Shown piece by piece: positions 8,351 to 17,332 of a stretch of 38,155 nt of DNA (the first letter of the stretch is position 1; each line of letters starts with the position of its first letter). The translations under genes and the position numbers were made by a program. The notes below the pieces were generated by a model. The model was not told where the DNA came from. It did no database searches and saw nothing but the letters and a program-made list of their open reading frames with translations. The DNA comes from Verrucomicrobiota bacterium (GTDB lineage: Bacteria > Verrucomicrobiota > Verrucomicrobiia > Chthoniobacterales > UBA10450). Where the stretch lies: the NCBI GenBank assembly GCA_003220055.1, contig QHRF01000055.1:1-38155 (forward strand), in the 5' to 3' direction.

Positions 8351-8962
8351 GTGAGAAGCCGAATCATTCGGACAACCTTTTTCCGGCGTGACCCGGTCGC
8401 ATGCGCCCGTGAGCTGGTCGGAACTGAGCTAATCTGGGGGACATGCGCCGGCAAGATTGTCGAAACCGAAGCGTATCTGGCTGAGAACGATGAAGCCTGC
8501 CACACTTTCTCACGTCCGACAGCCCGCGCATTCGTCGGGCGAAACAAGGCCGGCGCTGCCTATATTTATTTCAGCTACGGAGCGCACTGGATGTTGAACG
8601 TGCTGGTGAAGGGTGCGAGCAACGGCTTCGTCTTAATTCGCGCGCTCCAGCCGCTTCGTGGAATCGAGCTAATGAAAAAACGGCGCGGCGTTAATGACGA
8701 CAAGCGTCTCTGCTCCGGCCCGGGGAAACTGACCGAGGCGTTTGAAATCACCAATCGACATCATGAAATGAATCTCTGCGTCGATCCGCGCCACTGCTTT
8801 GCCCACTCCGGCGAAGATGTCGATGTTGTCGCCGACGAACGAATCGGCATTACGCGATCAGCCCATCATCGTTGGCGATTTACCGTTCGGGGCAGCAAAT
8901 ACGTCAGCGTTCCGGTTCGCTCGTTGACTCGGTCGTCGATTGATCGAAGTTCTTCGCTTTGA
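8351..8962 (+). CDS. mpg: DNA-3-methyladenine glycosylase (AAG/Mpg family)
   Basis: This 203-residue protein removes alkylated purines (3-methyladenine, hypoxanthine) from DNA in base-excision repair. The catalytic Glu is in KIVETEAYL (about residue 40), followed by the family hallmarks DEACHTFSRPTARA, YIYFSYGAHWMLNV and LCSGPGKLTEAF. The length is normal for bacterial members. I start at GTG 8351. The frame stays open to a TTG at 8264, but that would run 46 bases into the previous gene and add unconserved sequence. The stop TGA overlaps the mnmA ATG by one base, so the two are coupled. Confidence 0.93.
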   Translation: MRSRIIRTTFFRRDPVACARELVGTELIWGTCAGKIVETEAYLAENDEACHTFSRPTARAFVGRNKAGAAYIYFSYGAHWMLNVLVKGASNGFVLIRALQPLRGIELMKKRRGVNDDKRLCSGPGKLTEAFEITNRHHEMNLCVDPRHCFAHSGEDVDVVADERIGITRSAHHRWRFTVRGSKYVSVPVRSLTRSSIDRSSSL

Positions 8963-10098
8963 TGAATCGGAACAGGAAGCGTGTTTTACTTGGAATGAGC
9001 GGCGGAGTCGACTCGAGTGTCGCCGGCTATTTACTGCGCGAGCAAGGCTACGACGTCATTGGGGTGACGATGAAAGTCTGGCCGCAGGACTGCATCTCGC
9101 GCGCGGAGGACAAATGCTGCGGGCCGCAAGCGGTCGCCGACGCACGCGCGGTCGCCCATTCATTAGGCATTCCCCATTACGTGGTCGACGAAGCCGACCA
9201 GTTTGAGCGCACGGTGATCGATTATTTCACGAGTGAATATCAAGCGGGTCGGACGCCGAATCCCTGCGTCATGTGCAACGAGAAACTCAAGTTCGGCAAT
9301 CTCTGGGGCAAAGCTGAAGCGCTTGGCTGCGATTACATTGCGACCGGCCATTACGCCATCATCGAGCATCACCGCGACCGCGTCCTCTTGCGCAAAGGCG
9401 TCGATCCGCGCAAAGACCAATCCTATTTTCTCTTCAGCCTGCGCCAGCCGCAGCTCCGCCACGCGCTGACGCCGCTTGGAACCATGCGTAAACCCGAGAT
9501 CAGGAAAATCGCGCGTTCGTTAGGCCTGAAAGTCGCCGATAAGATCGACAGTCAGGAAATCTGTTTCGTGCCTGGAAATGATTACAAAGCGTTTCTTCGA
9601 TCGCATCTCGGCGAAAACGAATTTCATCGCGGCGAAATTTACGATGTGGAGGGAAACTTTGTTGGCGAACATGACGGGATCGAGCTGTTCACGATTGGGC
9701 AGCGCAAAGGACTTCCCGGCGGGTCAGCCGGGCCTCGTTACGTGGTAGATCTCGATGCGCAGACAAACCGCGTAATTGTGGGCGATGTTGAGGATTTGGT
9801 TTGCGACGAATTCGAAATCGACCGGACGAATTGGATTGCGCGTGAGCTTCCCGATGAAGATGTCGATGCGACAGTGAAGATTCGTTATAGCCATCCCGGC
9901 ACACCGGCAACCGTTACCTCGCTTGAGAATCATCGCGCTCGGATTCGTCTGCATGAACCACAACGCGCGATCACGCCCGGACAGGCCGCGGTAATTTATG
10001 ATGGTGACGTCGTCATCGGTGGTGGCTGGATCTGCCGGGGCGAGCCGCCCGGGCATTTCGAGCCGGCGAGGCGGACCGAATCGCTTGTCTCTGCCTAA
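8962..10098 (+). CDS. mnmA: tRNA-specific 2-thiouridylase MnmA
   Basis: The 378-residue enzyme puts sulfur on U34 of tRNA Lys, Glu and Gln. The ATP-pyrophosphatase loop SGGVDSS is at 13-19. The catalytic pair is Cys102 (NPCVMCN) and Cys201 (SQEICFVP), almost the positions in E. coli. The C-terminal beta-barrel part (TIGQRKGLPGG, ITPGQAAVIYDGD) is intact. ATG 8962 overlaps the glycosylase stop; a TTG three bases upstream is less likely. It needs persulfide sulfur from a cysteine desulfurase, and sufS is 18 kb away. It continues into cutA after 3 nt. Confidence 0.97.
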   Translation: MNRNRKRVLLGMSGGVDSSVAGYLLREQGYDVIGVTMKVWPQDCISRAEDKCCGPQAVADARAVAHSLGIPHYVVDEADQFERTVIDYFTSEYQAGRTPNPCVMCNEKLKFGNLWGKAEALGCDYIATGHYAIIEHHRDRVLLRKGVDPRKDQSYFLFSLRQPQLRHALTPLGTMRKPEIRKIARSLGLKVADKIDSQEICFVPGNDYKAFLRSHLGENEFHRGEIYDVEGNFVGEHDGIELFTIGQRKGLPGGSAGPRYVVDLDAQTNRVIVGDVEDLVCDEFEIDRTNWIARELPDEDVDATVKIRYSHPGTPATVTSLENHRARIRLHEPQRAITPGQAAVIYDGDVVIGGGWICRGEPPGHFEPARRTESLVSA

Positions 10099-10101
10099 CA
10101 A

Positions 10102-10422
10102 ATGGCGGAAAGAGTTCTTCTCGCGCTAAGCACGTTCCCGGATCGCGAGACCGCGCAACGCGTTTCAAATCAGGTCGTCACTGAGAAATTAGCGGCCTGC
10201 GCAAACATTTTGCCCGCAGTCGAATCGATTTATCGGTGGAAAGACAAAGTCGAGACCGGAAACGAAACGCTCGTCATTTTTAAGTTGGGCGAAGATCGGC
10301 AGTCAGCTTTTCAGGAAAAAGTGCGCTCGCTTCATCCCTACGAAGTTCCCGAGATCATCTTCTTTCCAGTATCCAATGGCTTACCCGAATATTTGCACTG
10401 GGTGGCCGACAGTTGCCGCTGA
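10102..10422 (+). CDS. cutA: CutA family protein
   Basis: A 106-residue protein of the CutA family: trimeric, ferredoxin-like fold, linked to divalent-metal tolerance. Recognised by the N-terminal PDRETAQRVSNQVVTEKLAACANI, IYRWKDKVETGNE and HPYEVPEIIFFPV segments, all in their usual order. Full length. ATG is 3 nt after the mnmA stop, so it is the last gene of the Mpg-MnmA-CutA run and ends at a convergent hairpin. Confidence 0.95.
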   Translation: MAERVLLALSTFPDRETAQRVSNQVVTEKLAACANILPAVESIYRWKDKVETGNETLVIFKLGEDRQSAFQEKVRSLHPYEVPEIIFFPVSNGLPEYLHWVADSCR

Positions 10423-10424
10423 AC

Positions 10425-10445
10425 ATGACTGCTTTAAGCAGTCAT
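10425..10445. terminator. Convergent hairpin between cutA and the APC permease
   Basis: ATGACTGCTT and AAGCAGTCAT are perfect reverse complements around one T, folding as an 8-bp stem with a 5-base loop. It lies between two converging genes and overlaps the permease stop codon. A bidirectional terminator is the natural reading. No strong U tract follows on either side, so efficiency is uncertain. Confidence 0.6.
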
Positions 10446-11872
10446 CCTTGCGAATGGTGGCGGCGTTTGCGTTTGCCGATCAGGTAAATACCGACGCCGA
10501 TCGCATTCGCGATTGCGGTTACGGCAATAATCTTCACGGCGAAACTCAGCGGGCTCGGAACGTCAATGATCGGATACACTGTAAAAAAAATCGCGAGCAA
10601 CGAGACACCGGCGCCACAAATCGCGGCGACTCGCAGCCAGATCGGCGCACTGGCACGAATCGCGCCGGCGCCAAAGATCGGAATCGCGAACATCATGAAG
10701 TAAACGATCCCGTAAAAAACATTGGCGGCGTTGTCCACCAATTGAAACGCTTCCTGAATACCGGCGCCGATTTGACTCGTGACCGCAATCATGAGCGTGG
10801 TCGCGCCGACGAAAATGATCGAATTCATCGGCGTTTTGTATCGCGGATGTAGGCGCGAGAACCAGGCCGGCAGTAAGCGGTCCCACCCCGCAACCATCGG
10901 CAGTCGCGAGCTTCCAGTTACGTGAACGCTGGTCGACGATATCGATCGCGCGGTCATCAATAAAATTCCAACCGAAGCGATTGCGCCGGCGATGGGAAAC
11001 GAACGGAGGCCCAATCGCAATGTTTGCGGCACTGGACCGATGAGATCGATCGGATTGTTCCCGATGAAAGCCAGGACCGAGCTTGTGCCGAGGATAAACA
11101 TTAATGCGATGACCGGCGAAGCGATGATGACCGAGCGACCGATGTCTCGCGCCGGAGCGCGCGTTTCCCCGGCGAGAATGGCGACGTATTCAAATCCGCT
11201 CAATGCGCCGACAGACAGTTTGCTGAAAATATTAAAGCAATAGAAGATCGACATCGTGGGCAGGGCGAGCTGGAGCGGTTGATAGCTTTTCAATTCGCCG
11301 CGAACGAGACCGAGCAACGGCAGGCAAATCAGCGCGCCGTAAACCAGAAGCATGGCGAACGCGCCGACGTTGTGCAGCCATTTGCCTAAGGCCAAGCCAC
11401 GAATACAGGTCCAGCCGAGGCCGGCGACCAGCGCGGAGCTAATTAGCGACACGCACAATTTGCTGTTCGGCATCCAGGCAGCACTTGGACCGATGGCGTA
11501 GGAGATGTTCGTAGTCGTAAACATTCCGCCCAAAGCGATGACGGTGATGGAGAGCAGCCAGAGGTTCCACGCCACGATAAAACCGGCGAACTCGTTAAAA
11601 CCAAGTTTCGCCCACTGATAAATACCACCCTCGAGCGGCATCCGGCGATTCAAGTAAATCACCACCGCGGCCTGCGGAATGTAGAAGAGCAAAATGGCGA
11701 GCAACCAGAAGAAGAGATGTGCTCGTCCAAGTTTCGCGGCGGCGCCGACCCAGGTTGAGCCGACTACGAACAGAATTTGGGTGAGAACGAGGTCGAATAG
11801 CCCGAGCGGTTTCTTGAGCGATTCGCTACGGGTTTCGACATTCTGCTCGGCGCGCTCAAGATCCGTGCTCAC
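10442..11872 (-). CDS. APC family amino acid permease
   Basis: The 476-residue protein has about 12 membrane segments and the APC-superfamily layout. The N-terminal LFDLVLTQILFVVGSTWVGAA corresponds to the unwound TM1 region. The loop YLNRRMPLEGGIYQWAK matches 'P.aGg.Y.W'. FSKLSVGALSGFEYVAILAGETRAPARDIGRS is the TM6 plus E-T-x-x-P motif. It should import or exchange an amino acid or amine at the inner membrane; the substrate is unknown. It starts at a GTG at 11872. The next minus-strand gene upstream ends 28 nt before it, so the two could share a transcript. Confidence 0.9.
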   Translation of the reverse strand: MSTDLERAEQNVETRSESLKKPLGLFDLVLTQILFVVGSTWVGAAAKLGRAHLFFWLLAILLFYIPQAAVVIYLNRRMPLEGGIYQWAKLGFNEFAGFIVAWNLWLLSITVIALGGMFTTTNISYAIGPSAAWMPNSKLCVSLISSALVAGLGWTCIRGLALGKWLHNVGAFAMLLVYGALICLPLLGLVRGELKSYQPLQLALPTMSIFYCFNIFSKLSVGALSGFEYVAILAGETRAPARDIGRSVIIASPVIALMFILGTSSVLAFIGNNPIDLIGPVPQTLRLGLRSFPIAGAIASVGILLMTARSISSTSVHVTGSSRLPMVAGWDRLLPAWFSRLHPRYKTPMNSIIFVGATTLMIAVTSQIGAGIQEAFQLVDNAANVFYGIVYFMMFAIPIFGAGAIRASAPIWLRVAAICGAGVSLLAIFFTVYPIIDVPSPLSFAVKIIAVTAIANAIGVGIYLIGKRKRRHHSQG

Positions 11873-11900
11873 AACGATCGCTTAAATCGAGATATCGATC

Positions 11901-12407
11901 TTAGTGTTCGTGATCCGGCTTTTTCGCCGGCGGCGGGACGTTGCGAAATTCGCGATGACGAATCTTGCCGCCGGCGTAAGCGATGTAACCGCCGAATCCC
12001 AGAGTCACCGCGCTCAACAAGATCACTGATGCAACCAGTGGCATAGCCGAGCGCGGCCATTTCCGCGGCGCAACCAAAGCGACTGCACTCAACGCCGCCA
12101 ATCCATAAAAGAACCAAATGCAATCTTCGCCCCGGTCACGATGCTCATCGAGCCATGCTTGTCCCGGCTCATCGGCCATCGACAAAACACGATCGTAAGC
12201 CTGTTCTCCGAATTCATAGACGGGCCAGGCCGAGGCGGCGCTGACCATTACAATGATGAGCGTGACGATCTGTGCGCGCAGGCTTCGCAAAAAAAACGCA
12301 ACGATTAACCCGAGCAATCCCATCGCCAAGCCATAGATTGGCAACGGATTGATCAGGACGTGAATATATTCCGGCTGACGTAGGTCTCGCAGAATGGAGT
12401 CGATCAT
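11901..12407 (-). CDS. Hypothetical membrane protein
   Basis: I do not recognise the family. The 168 residues contain four likely membrane segments (about 22-40, 45-63, 98-110, 122-145). A central charged loop with GEQAYDRV and DEHRDRGED is rich in acidic and His residues. The C-terminus is Pro/Lys-rich and ends HEH. The acidic/His loop and tail could bind metal, but this is only a suggestion. It lies between the VanX-like gene (33 nt upstream) and the APC permease (28 nt downstream), all on the minus strand. Confidence 0.75.
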   Translation of the reverse strand: MIDSILRDLRQPEYIHVLINPLPIYGLAMGLLGLIVAFFLRSLRAQIVTLIIVMVSAASAWPVYEFGEQAYDRVLSMADEPGQAWLDEHRDRGEDCIWFFYGLAALSAVALVAPRKWPRSAMPLVASVILLSAVTLGFGGYIAYAGGKIRHREFRNVPPPAKKPDHEH

Positions 12408-12440
12408 GAATTCAGGAATTCCCAGGCCCGGAATCCGGTT

Positions 12441-13097
12441 TCAACTTTTCGGCGATGGACTCTCGCCCGTTTGCGACATTTGTTTGTCTTCCCAATACGG
12501 GACATATTTTTTCCAATCCGCGGTGGTGAAATGCCACCACTCGACGCGCAAGCCATAGAAATTGTTGCGCGACATCGCCACCTGCAAAAGCGTTAAGTGC
12601 TGTTTCACGAGCGGATCACGACCGGCATAACGCAGCATCGCCTGGGGTGTGAATTCGTCGAACTTGGTCGGCATACTCGCGTCCTGACTCCAATCGTCCA
12701 CCAATGTTGCGTCTACCGAAACGCCGTAGGAATGCATCGAGCCAAAACCTTTTTCCGGATTTGCGACGTATTGGTCCTTCGGCGCGTATTTCCAGAGCGA
12801 CTCCTGCGCTTCCTTCGGCCGATACGCGTCCCAAATTTTCAGTCGATAACGAAATTGCTTAAGATAATTCTGCGCGCCGGCCAGCTGTTGCGCGACAGTT
12901 GGCAAAACGAGAGCCCGCATTCCGGGCGGATACAACGCATGTCCGGTCACGTTGTGCTCAGTCGCGTAGCGCAGATCGATCACGATGGTCGGATCGACCG
13001 TGGCAATGTCGACCAGTTGCGGATTGGCTGCTTGAGCTGTTTCCAAGGTCCACATCGCGGCAGTGAAGATGATTGTGAGGCTCAGATGGCGAGACAT
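12441..13097 (-). CDS. D-alanyl-D-alanine dipeptidase (VanX-like, peptidase M15D)
   Basis: A 218-residue zinc dipeptidase with an N-terminal signal peptide (cleavage near residue 23, TAQA). Zinc ligands and catalytic residues are all visible: His122 and Asp129 in SMHSYGVSVD, Glu186 and His189 in EWWHF, and the substrate-binding Arg93 in AYRP. It hydrolyses D-Ala-D-Ala. Without vanH/vanA homologues nearby a resistance role is unlikely; recycling or scavenging of cell-wall dipeptide in the periplasm fits better. I start at ATG 13097, where the signal peptide begins. A TATAAT box ends 9 bases upstream and no ribosome site is present, so the message may be leaderless. Confidence 0.93.
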   Translation of the reverse strand: MSRHLSLTIIFTAAMWTLETAQAANPQLVDIATVDPTIVIDLRYATEHNVTGHALYPPGMRALVLPTVAQQLAGAQNYLKQFRYRLKIWDAYRPKEAQESLWKYAPKDQYVANPEKGFGSMHSYGVSVDATLVDDWSQDASMPTKFDEFTPQAMLRYAGRDPLVKQHLTLLQVAMSRNNFYGLRVEWWHFTTADWKKYVPYWEDKQMSQTGESPSPKS

Positions 13098-13106
13098 TGA
13101 GCCGGC

Positions 13107-13137
13107 ATTATAAGCGCAAATCGCCCCGGGCAATCAA
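13107..13137 (-). promoter_or_regulatory. Candidate promoter of the VanX-like gene
   Basis: On the minus strand TTGATT (13137-13132) and a consensus TATAAT (13112-13107) are 19 bases apart, longer than the ideal 17. The -10 box ends 9 bases before the ATG, so transcription would start at or next to the start codon. The box is seen directly; promoter activity is inferred. Confidence 0.5.
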
Positions 13138-13155
13138 CCCCGAAAGCCTTCGGGG
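13138..13155 (-). terminator. Hairpin directly after the coiled-coil gene stop
   Basis: CCCCGAA and TTCGGGG form a 7-bp stem with a 4-base loop, touching the TGA stop at 13156. A second palindrome, ATCGCCAGC/GCTGGCGAT (13159-13182), lies inside the last codons. Together they resemble a terminator for the acs transcript, but there is no clean U tract. Confidence 0.5.
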
Positions 13156-15027
13156 TCAATCGCCAGCAACGGAGCTGGCGATGTCGGTTTTTGCGATGCG
13201 CTGCAAAAGAAGGCGTGCCGTTTCCTCCGGTACATTGAAATGGAGCTCGAGGTTGGCCGACTGCCGGGTAATTTCCGGCGGCTGCACGTAGAGCAGGAGA
13301 TTGGAATCCTGCAAACGCAGCCAGCGTTGCGGCTCGCTATGTAGAGTGCGCGCGAACTCCGACGCCGATTCCGGAGATTTAAGTTTCAAAAACAAACGCG
13401 CTTTAACCGGATTCTGCAGGGTCAGGGCGAGGCCGAGCAACTGCGAATTTTCCAGCAACTCGGGCGTAAAAATCGGATGAAACATGCGTGGCAAGTCAGG
13501 CGGACTCCGCGAGATCAAGCGCAGCGCGCTCTCGCGATCCAACGCTTCAAACCGGTCGAACAATTGCCCGGTAATTTTCAGGTCGAGATCGATTCCGAGC
13601 CGGACCCTGACCAGTTCATCGACTTCAGGCGAGCTCCCTACGGCAAGGGTACTTGGACCGACGCGCGCCAGCGCAAGATCAGGTTTTTCCCAGACGGGCA
13701 ATCCGCTAACCGTGCGTTTGTGAAATTCTTTGTCACTTTGGACTGAGCGGATGATTTGCGAAACATCGCTCTGGTTCTCAATCAGGATAAATTCGCGAAC
13801 AGTCCCAATGTCGGAAGTGGTCGCCGCGCGGGTAATTCGCAACGTGTCCCGGGACAGATTGAGAGTTGGCACGTGCGCCGCCGGCCCGATCAATCCGTTC
13901 CACACGTTCTGCCAGAGGTCGGGCTGGTCTTTATGCCAGCGTTTTGGCAAATCGTTGCGCTCAAATTGTTCGGTATTGATCGATAAAATCGCTTCGGTTT
14001 GCTGCGGGAGCCACTCGCGCTTGCGCGGCGATTTCGCGATTAGTGGTAAAATAATCGCCAGTAACGCGATTACCGAGACGACACTGAAATAAAACTGGCG
14101 CAGCTCCTGTTTGTCGATGCCCCGGGAGAGTAACGCGAGCTCGTCGTTGTGTTGCTGATGTCGATTCACCGCGACGCGACGTTTGCGCACGACGCCGAGC
14201 AGATGCGGCGCATTCGGTGGTGCGATCCCTTGGGACGCAAGATGGCGCCCGATATTGAGATAAGCCGGATTTTTTCGCTCCTCCACCACCTGATGATGTT
14301 GTTTGGCGCCGCGAACGGCGTCCTGCTGCGCCCGGATGTTGTCCCCGAAACCGCGATCGCGCATTTCATATTCAGCGCGAACTTTCGCGATATTTTTTTC
14401 AATCGCCGAAAGTTCTTCTTCGGCGGCGACGAGTTTCTCCTTGGCAATCCGTGCAGCGTCGCTACTGCCAAGCCGCGCCCGAACAAGCTCGGCCCGTTCT
14501 TCTGGTAGACGTGCGCGCCGTGCGCTGATGCTGGCAGTTTGCGCTTCCAGATCCGCCGGCGGCGGCGTGAGCGCTTGAAGCTCGGACAATTTTCTGAGCA
14601 ATTCCTGGTCGGCCTCATCATTGTCGCGAATCCGCCGCTCAATCGCGTTCACCTCGCGCTCGCACAACTCAGCGGCGCTCTTGGCATCGTTGCGACGTTG
14701 CTGGATCGGCTTCTTCTCGGCTTCCAATTTCGCCATCGCTTCGCTTTGTTCTTTGGCGTTTGCTTCCCGCTGCGCCTCGACCTTTTTGATTCCCTCTTCG
14801 ATTTGCGCGATGCGAAGGGCGACTTCTTTTTGTTCCTGCTCGAGCTTTTTTAGAGCCACAATCTCGTTCCGCAGCTCGGGAAAATTCGCCGCCTGCGACG
14901 TTCCTTCGCGCCCGAGAATGATTTCGCTTTTCTGGAGCAAACGTTTCTCGTGTCGCAGGACCATGCGCGTCCGTTGCCGCCGGATTTTCAATCCGATCTC
15001 GCGCAAGCCTGTGCGAATAAAACTCAT
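13156..15027 (-). CDS. Coiled-coil, membrane-anchored protein of unknown family
   Basis: I do not recognise this 623-residue protein. The N-terminal 30 residues are Arg-rich. About 45-265 is charged Glu/Lys/Ala/Arg sequence with heptad-like spacing, a long coiled coil. A single membrane helix (about 313-331, FSVVSVIALLAIILPLI) follows. The C-terminal 290 residues look globular, with repeated 'FNRFEAL', 'LALTLQNPVKARLFLKL' and 'LRLQDSNLLLYVQP' strand patterns. By charge the coiled coil is cytoplasmic and the C-terminal domain periplasmic. It starts 6 nt after the acs stop, with an AGGA site, so it is co-transcribed with acetyl-CoA synthetase. Its last eight codons are formed by a 9-bp-arm palindrome. 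No enzyme motif is visible. Confidence 0.82.
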   Translation of the reverse strand: MSFIRTGLREIGLKIRRQRTRMVLRHEKRLLQKSEIILGREGTSQAANFPELRNEIVALKKLEQEQKEVALRIAQIEEGIKKVEAQREANAKEQSEAMAKLEAEKKPIQQRRNDAKSAAELCEREVNAIERRIRDNDEADQELLRKLSELQALTPPPADLEAQTASISARRARLPEERAELVRARLGSSDAARIAKEKLVAAEEELSAIEKNIAKVRAEYEMRDRGFGDNIRAQQDAVRGAKQHHQVVEERKNPAYLNIGRHLASQGIAPPNAPHLLGVVRKRRVAVNRHQQHNDELALLSRGIDKQELRQFYFSVVSVIALLAIILPLIAKSPRKREWLPQQTEAILSINTEQFERNDLPKRWHKDQPDLWQNVWNGLIGPAAHVPTLNLSRDTLRITRAATTSDIGTVREFILIENQSDVSQIIRSVQSDKEFHKRTVSGLPVWEKPDLALARVGPSTLAVGSSPEVDELVRVRLGIDLDLKITGQLFDRFEALDRESALRLISRSPPDLPRMFHPIFTPELLENSQLLGLALTLQNPVKARLFLKLKSPESASEFARTLHSEPQRWLRLQDSNLLLYVQPPEITRQSANLELHFNVPEETARLLLQRIAKTDIASSVAGD

Positions 15028-15033
15028 CGTTTC

Positions 15034-16980
15034 CTACTCGTCCGATTCGGACAGTTTTGCCAGCACGCTGAAATCTTCCAAGGTGGTTGTGTCGCCCGTG
15101 ACTTTCGCGCCACTCGCGATTTCTTTGAGCAGCCGACGCATGATTTTTCCACTACGCGTTTTTGGCAACGCTTCGGCAAAGCGCACTTCATCCGGTTTCG
15201 CAATCGCGCCGATGTGCGTGCCGACGTGCTCGCGCAATTCAGCCTTCAAATCGTTCGAAGCGTCGACTCCCGTTTTCACGGTCACGAAAGCAACCACGCC
15301 TTGTCCTTTCAATTCATCCGGCCTGCCAACGACCGCCGCTTCTGCGACTTTTGCGTGACTCACGAGCGCGCTCTCGATCTCCGATGTCCCGAGGCGATGT
15401 CCGGCGACATTGAGCACGTCATCGATGCGGCCGACGATCCAAAAATAGCCATCCTGGTCGCGCCGCGCGCCGTCGCCGGTGAGATAATTTCCTTTATATT
15501 CGCTCCAGTACTGTTTTTGGTATCGTTGCTTGTCGCCGTAAATCGTCCGCAACATCGACGGCCACGGACGTCGGATAATCAGTTTGCCGCCGACATTCGC
15601 GCCAACTTCCTTTCCATTTGGATCGACAACCGCCGGATCGACTCCGAAGAATGGAAGCGTGGCGCTTCCCGGTTTGGTCGGAATTGCGCCTGGCAAAGGG
15701 GTGATCAGGATCGCGCCCGTTTCCGTTTGCCACCATGTGTCGACGACCGGACAACGTCCGCCGCCAATGTTCTTGTGATACCACATCCATGCCTCCGGAT
15801 TAATCGGTTCGCCGACGGTGCCAAGCAGGCGCAGCGACGATAAGTCGTGTTTCTTCACCCACTGATCGCCCCAACGGATGAACGCGCGGATCGCGGTCGG
15901 CGCGGTGTAGAGAATGTTCACGCGGTTCTGCTCAATGATTCGCCAGAAGCGGTCCGGTTCCGGCCAATTCGGCGCGCCTTCATACATGAAGGTAGTCGCG
16001 CCATTCGCGAGCGGACCATAAACGACGTAGCTGTGCCCGGTTACCCATCCGATGTCCGCCGTGCACCAAAAAATATCTTCGTCGCGAATATCGAACACGT
16101 ATTTTGTGGTCGAATAGATTCCGACCAGATAACCGCCGGTGGTGTGGAGGATTCCTTTCGGCTTCCCGGTCGAACCGCTGGTGTAAAGGATGTAAAGCGG
16201 ATGTTCGCTATCGAGAGCTGTCGGTGGACAATCGTCATCGACGTATTCGAGCTCGCGATGCCACCAGACGTCGCGGCCCTCTTCCATGTGGATTTGATTG
16301 TGCGCGCGCTGGAAAACAATCACGCGTTTCACCGAGGTCCCGACGCGGAGCGCGTCATCCACATTTTTCTTGAGCGGCACAATTCCGCCCCGGCGATAAC
16401 TCCCATCTGCAGTGATCAGTGCGATCGCGCCGCTGTCATGGATCCGGTCGCGAATTGAATCCGCGCTGAATCCGCCGAAAACAACCGAGTGGACCGCGCC
16501 GATGCGCGCACAAGCCAGCATCGCGATCGCAGCTTCGGGAATGGTCGGCAGATAAATAATGACGCGATCGCCCTTGCCGATTTTGTTTCGCTTCAAAACG
16601 TTTGCGAACCGGCATACTTCTCGGTGCAATTGCTGGTAAGTGAGCGTTCGCTTTTCGCCCGGCTCGCCTTCCCACAAAATTGCGGCCTTGTTGCGGCGGT
16701 GGGTGGTGAGATGTCGATCCAGGCAGTTCTCGGAAAGATTGAGTTTTCCGCCGGCGAACCATTTCGCAAACGGCGCTTTCCATTCCAGGACTTTTCGCCA
16801 CGGCTTTTGCCAGGAAAGCTCCTTCGCCTCGCGCGACCAGAATTTGTCCGGCCGCTTGATCGACTCGCGATACATTCGCTGGTATTGCGCGAGGTTCTTG
16901 ATCCGCGCTTTCTGGGCGAAATTCTTGGCCGGCTTGAAGACGCGCTTCTCCTTTAAGTGCGACTCGATGTTGTCGTGCAT
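15034..16980 (-). CDS. acs: Acetyl-CoA synthetase
   Basis: This 648-residue AMP-forming ligase converts acetate, ATP and CoA to acetyl-CoA. All core motifs are present: the P-loop [20 protein letters not shown] (A5), [34 protein letters not shown] hinge region (in pieces) and the C-terminal [11 protein letters not shown] with the Lys that is acetylated in regulated Acs enzymes. The N-terminal ACAS_N region ([18 protein letters not shown]) is normal. I start at ATG 16980, the usual family start; a TTG 39 bases upstream would add an unconserved leader. It heads a two-gene transcript with the coiled-coil protein and is divergent from dodecin. Confidence 0.97.
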   Translation of the reverse strand: MHDNIESHLKEKRVFKPAKNFAQKARIKNLAQYQRMYRESIKRPDKFWSREAKELSWQKPWRKVLEWKAPFAKWFAGGKLNLSENCLDRHLTTHRRNKAAILWEGEPGEKRTLTYQQLHREVCRFANVLKRNKIGKGDRVIIYLPTIPEAAIAMLACARIGAVHSVVFGGFSADSIRDRIHDSGAIALITADGSYRRGGIVPLKKNVDDALRVGTSVKRVIVFQRAHNQIHMEEGRDVWWHRELEYVDDDCPPTALDSEHPLYILYTSGSTGKPKGILHTTGGYLVGIYSTTKYVFDIRDEDIFWCTADIGWVTGHSYVVYGPLANGATTFMYEGAPNWPEPDRFWRIIEQNRVNILYTAPTAIRAFIRWGDQWVKKHDLSSLRLLGTVGEPINPEAWMWYHKNIGGGRCPVVDTWWQTETGAILITPLPGAIPTKPGSATLPFFGVDPAVVDPNGKEVGANVGGKLIIRRPWPSMLRTIYGDKQRYQKQYWSEYKGNYLTGDGARRDQDGYFWIVGRIDDVLNVAGHRLGTSEIESALVSHAKVAEAAVVGRPDELKGQGVVAFVTVKTGVDASNDLKAELREHVGTHIGAIAKPDEVRFAEALPKTRSGKIMRRLLKEIASGAKVTGDTTTLEDFSVLAKLSESDE

Positions 16981-17071
16981 GGGCAATTTTCTAATAGGCC
17001 GAAGCCAATTGTAGGGCAAGCCGCACCTAAACGTTGTTGTATTCCCTCTTCGGGAACGGAAGATTAAATCT

Positions 17072-17281
17072 ATGAGCGATCATATTTACAAAAAGATTGA
17101 GTTGGTCGGTTCGTCGCCGAACGGAGTGGAAGACGCTGTTAAGAACGCGCTTGCCCGGGCAAAGAAAACCGTCCGCAACATGCGCTGGTTCGAGGTTGCC
17201 GAAACGCGCGGCTATCTCGAGGAGGGAAGCATCGCGCACTGGCAGGTGACCCTGAAGGTCGGCTTCACGTTGGATGGGTAG
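17072..17281 (+). CDS. Dodecin (flavin-binding storage/buffer protein)
   Basis: The 69-residue product matches dodecin end to end: [17 protein letters not shown]-like [10 protein letters not shown], the flavin-stacking Trp in NMRWFEV, and [14 protein letters not shown]. Dodecins form hollow dodecamers that hold flavin dimers and buffer free flavin. The ATG is preceded by GGAAG. The TAG stop (17279-17281) lies inside the double-hairpin element that begins at 17277, so insertion of the element may have set the present C-terminus (…TLDG). Confidence 0.94.
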   Translation: MSDHIYKKIELVGSSPNGVEDAVKNALARAKKTVRNMRWFEVAETRGYLEEGSIAHWQVTLKVGFTLDG

Positions 17282-17330
17282 GGGCGGTTCACCGAACCGC
17301 CCGCGGGCGATTGAGTCAATCGCCCCTACC
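17277..17330 (+). repeat. 54-bp double-hairpin element, copy R1
   Basis: The ends GGTAGGGGCG and CGCCCCTACC are perfect inverted repeats. Inside are two hairpins with 9-bp stems and 3-base loops: GGGCGGTTC/GAACCGCCC (17282-17302) and GGGCGATTG/CAATCGCCC (17305-17325), joined by a GC-rich spacer. Two other copies are at 18573 and 23121. The element carries the dodecin stop codon and ends 2 bases before the converging small membrane-protein gene. It is REPIN/MITE-like; no coding potential. Confidence 0.93.
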
Positions 17331-17332
17331 AC

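Noticed and set aside
14950-15843. Plus-strand frame of 297 codons across acs and the coiled-coil gene
   Set aside because: It is antisense to both genes, whose families or reading frames are well supported.
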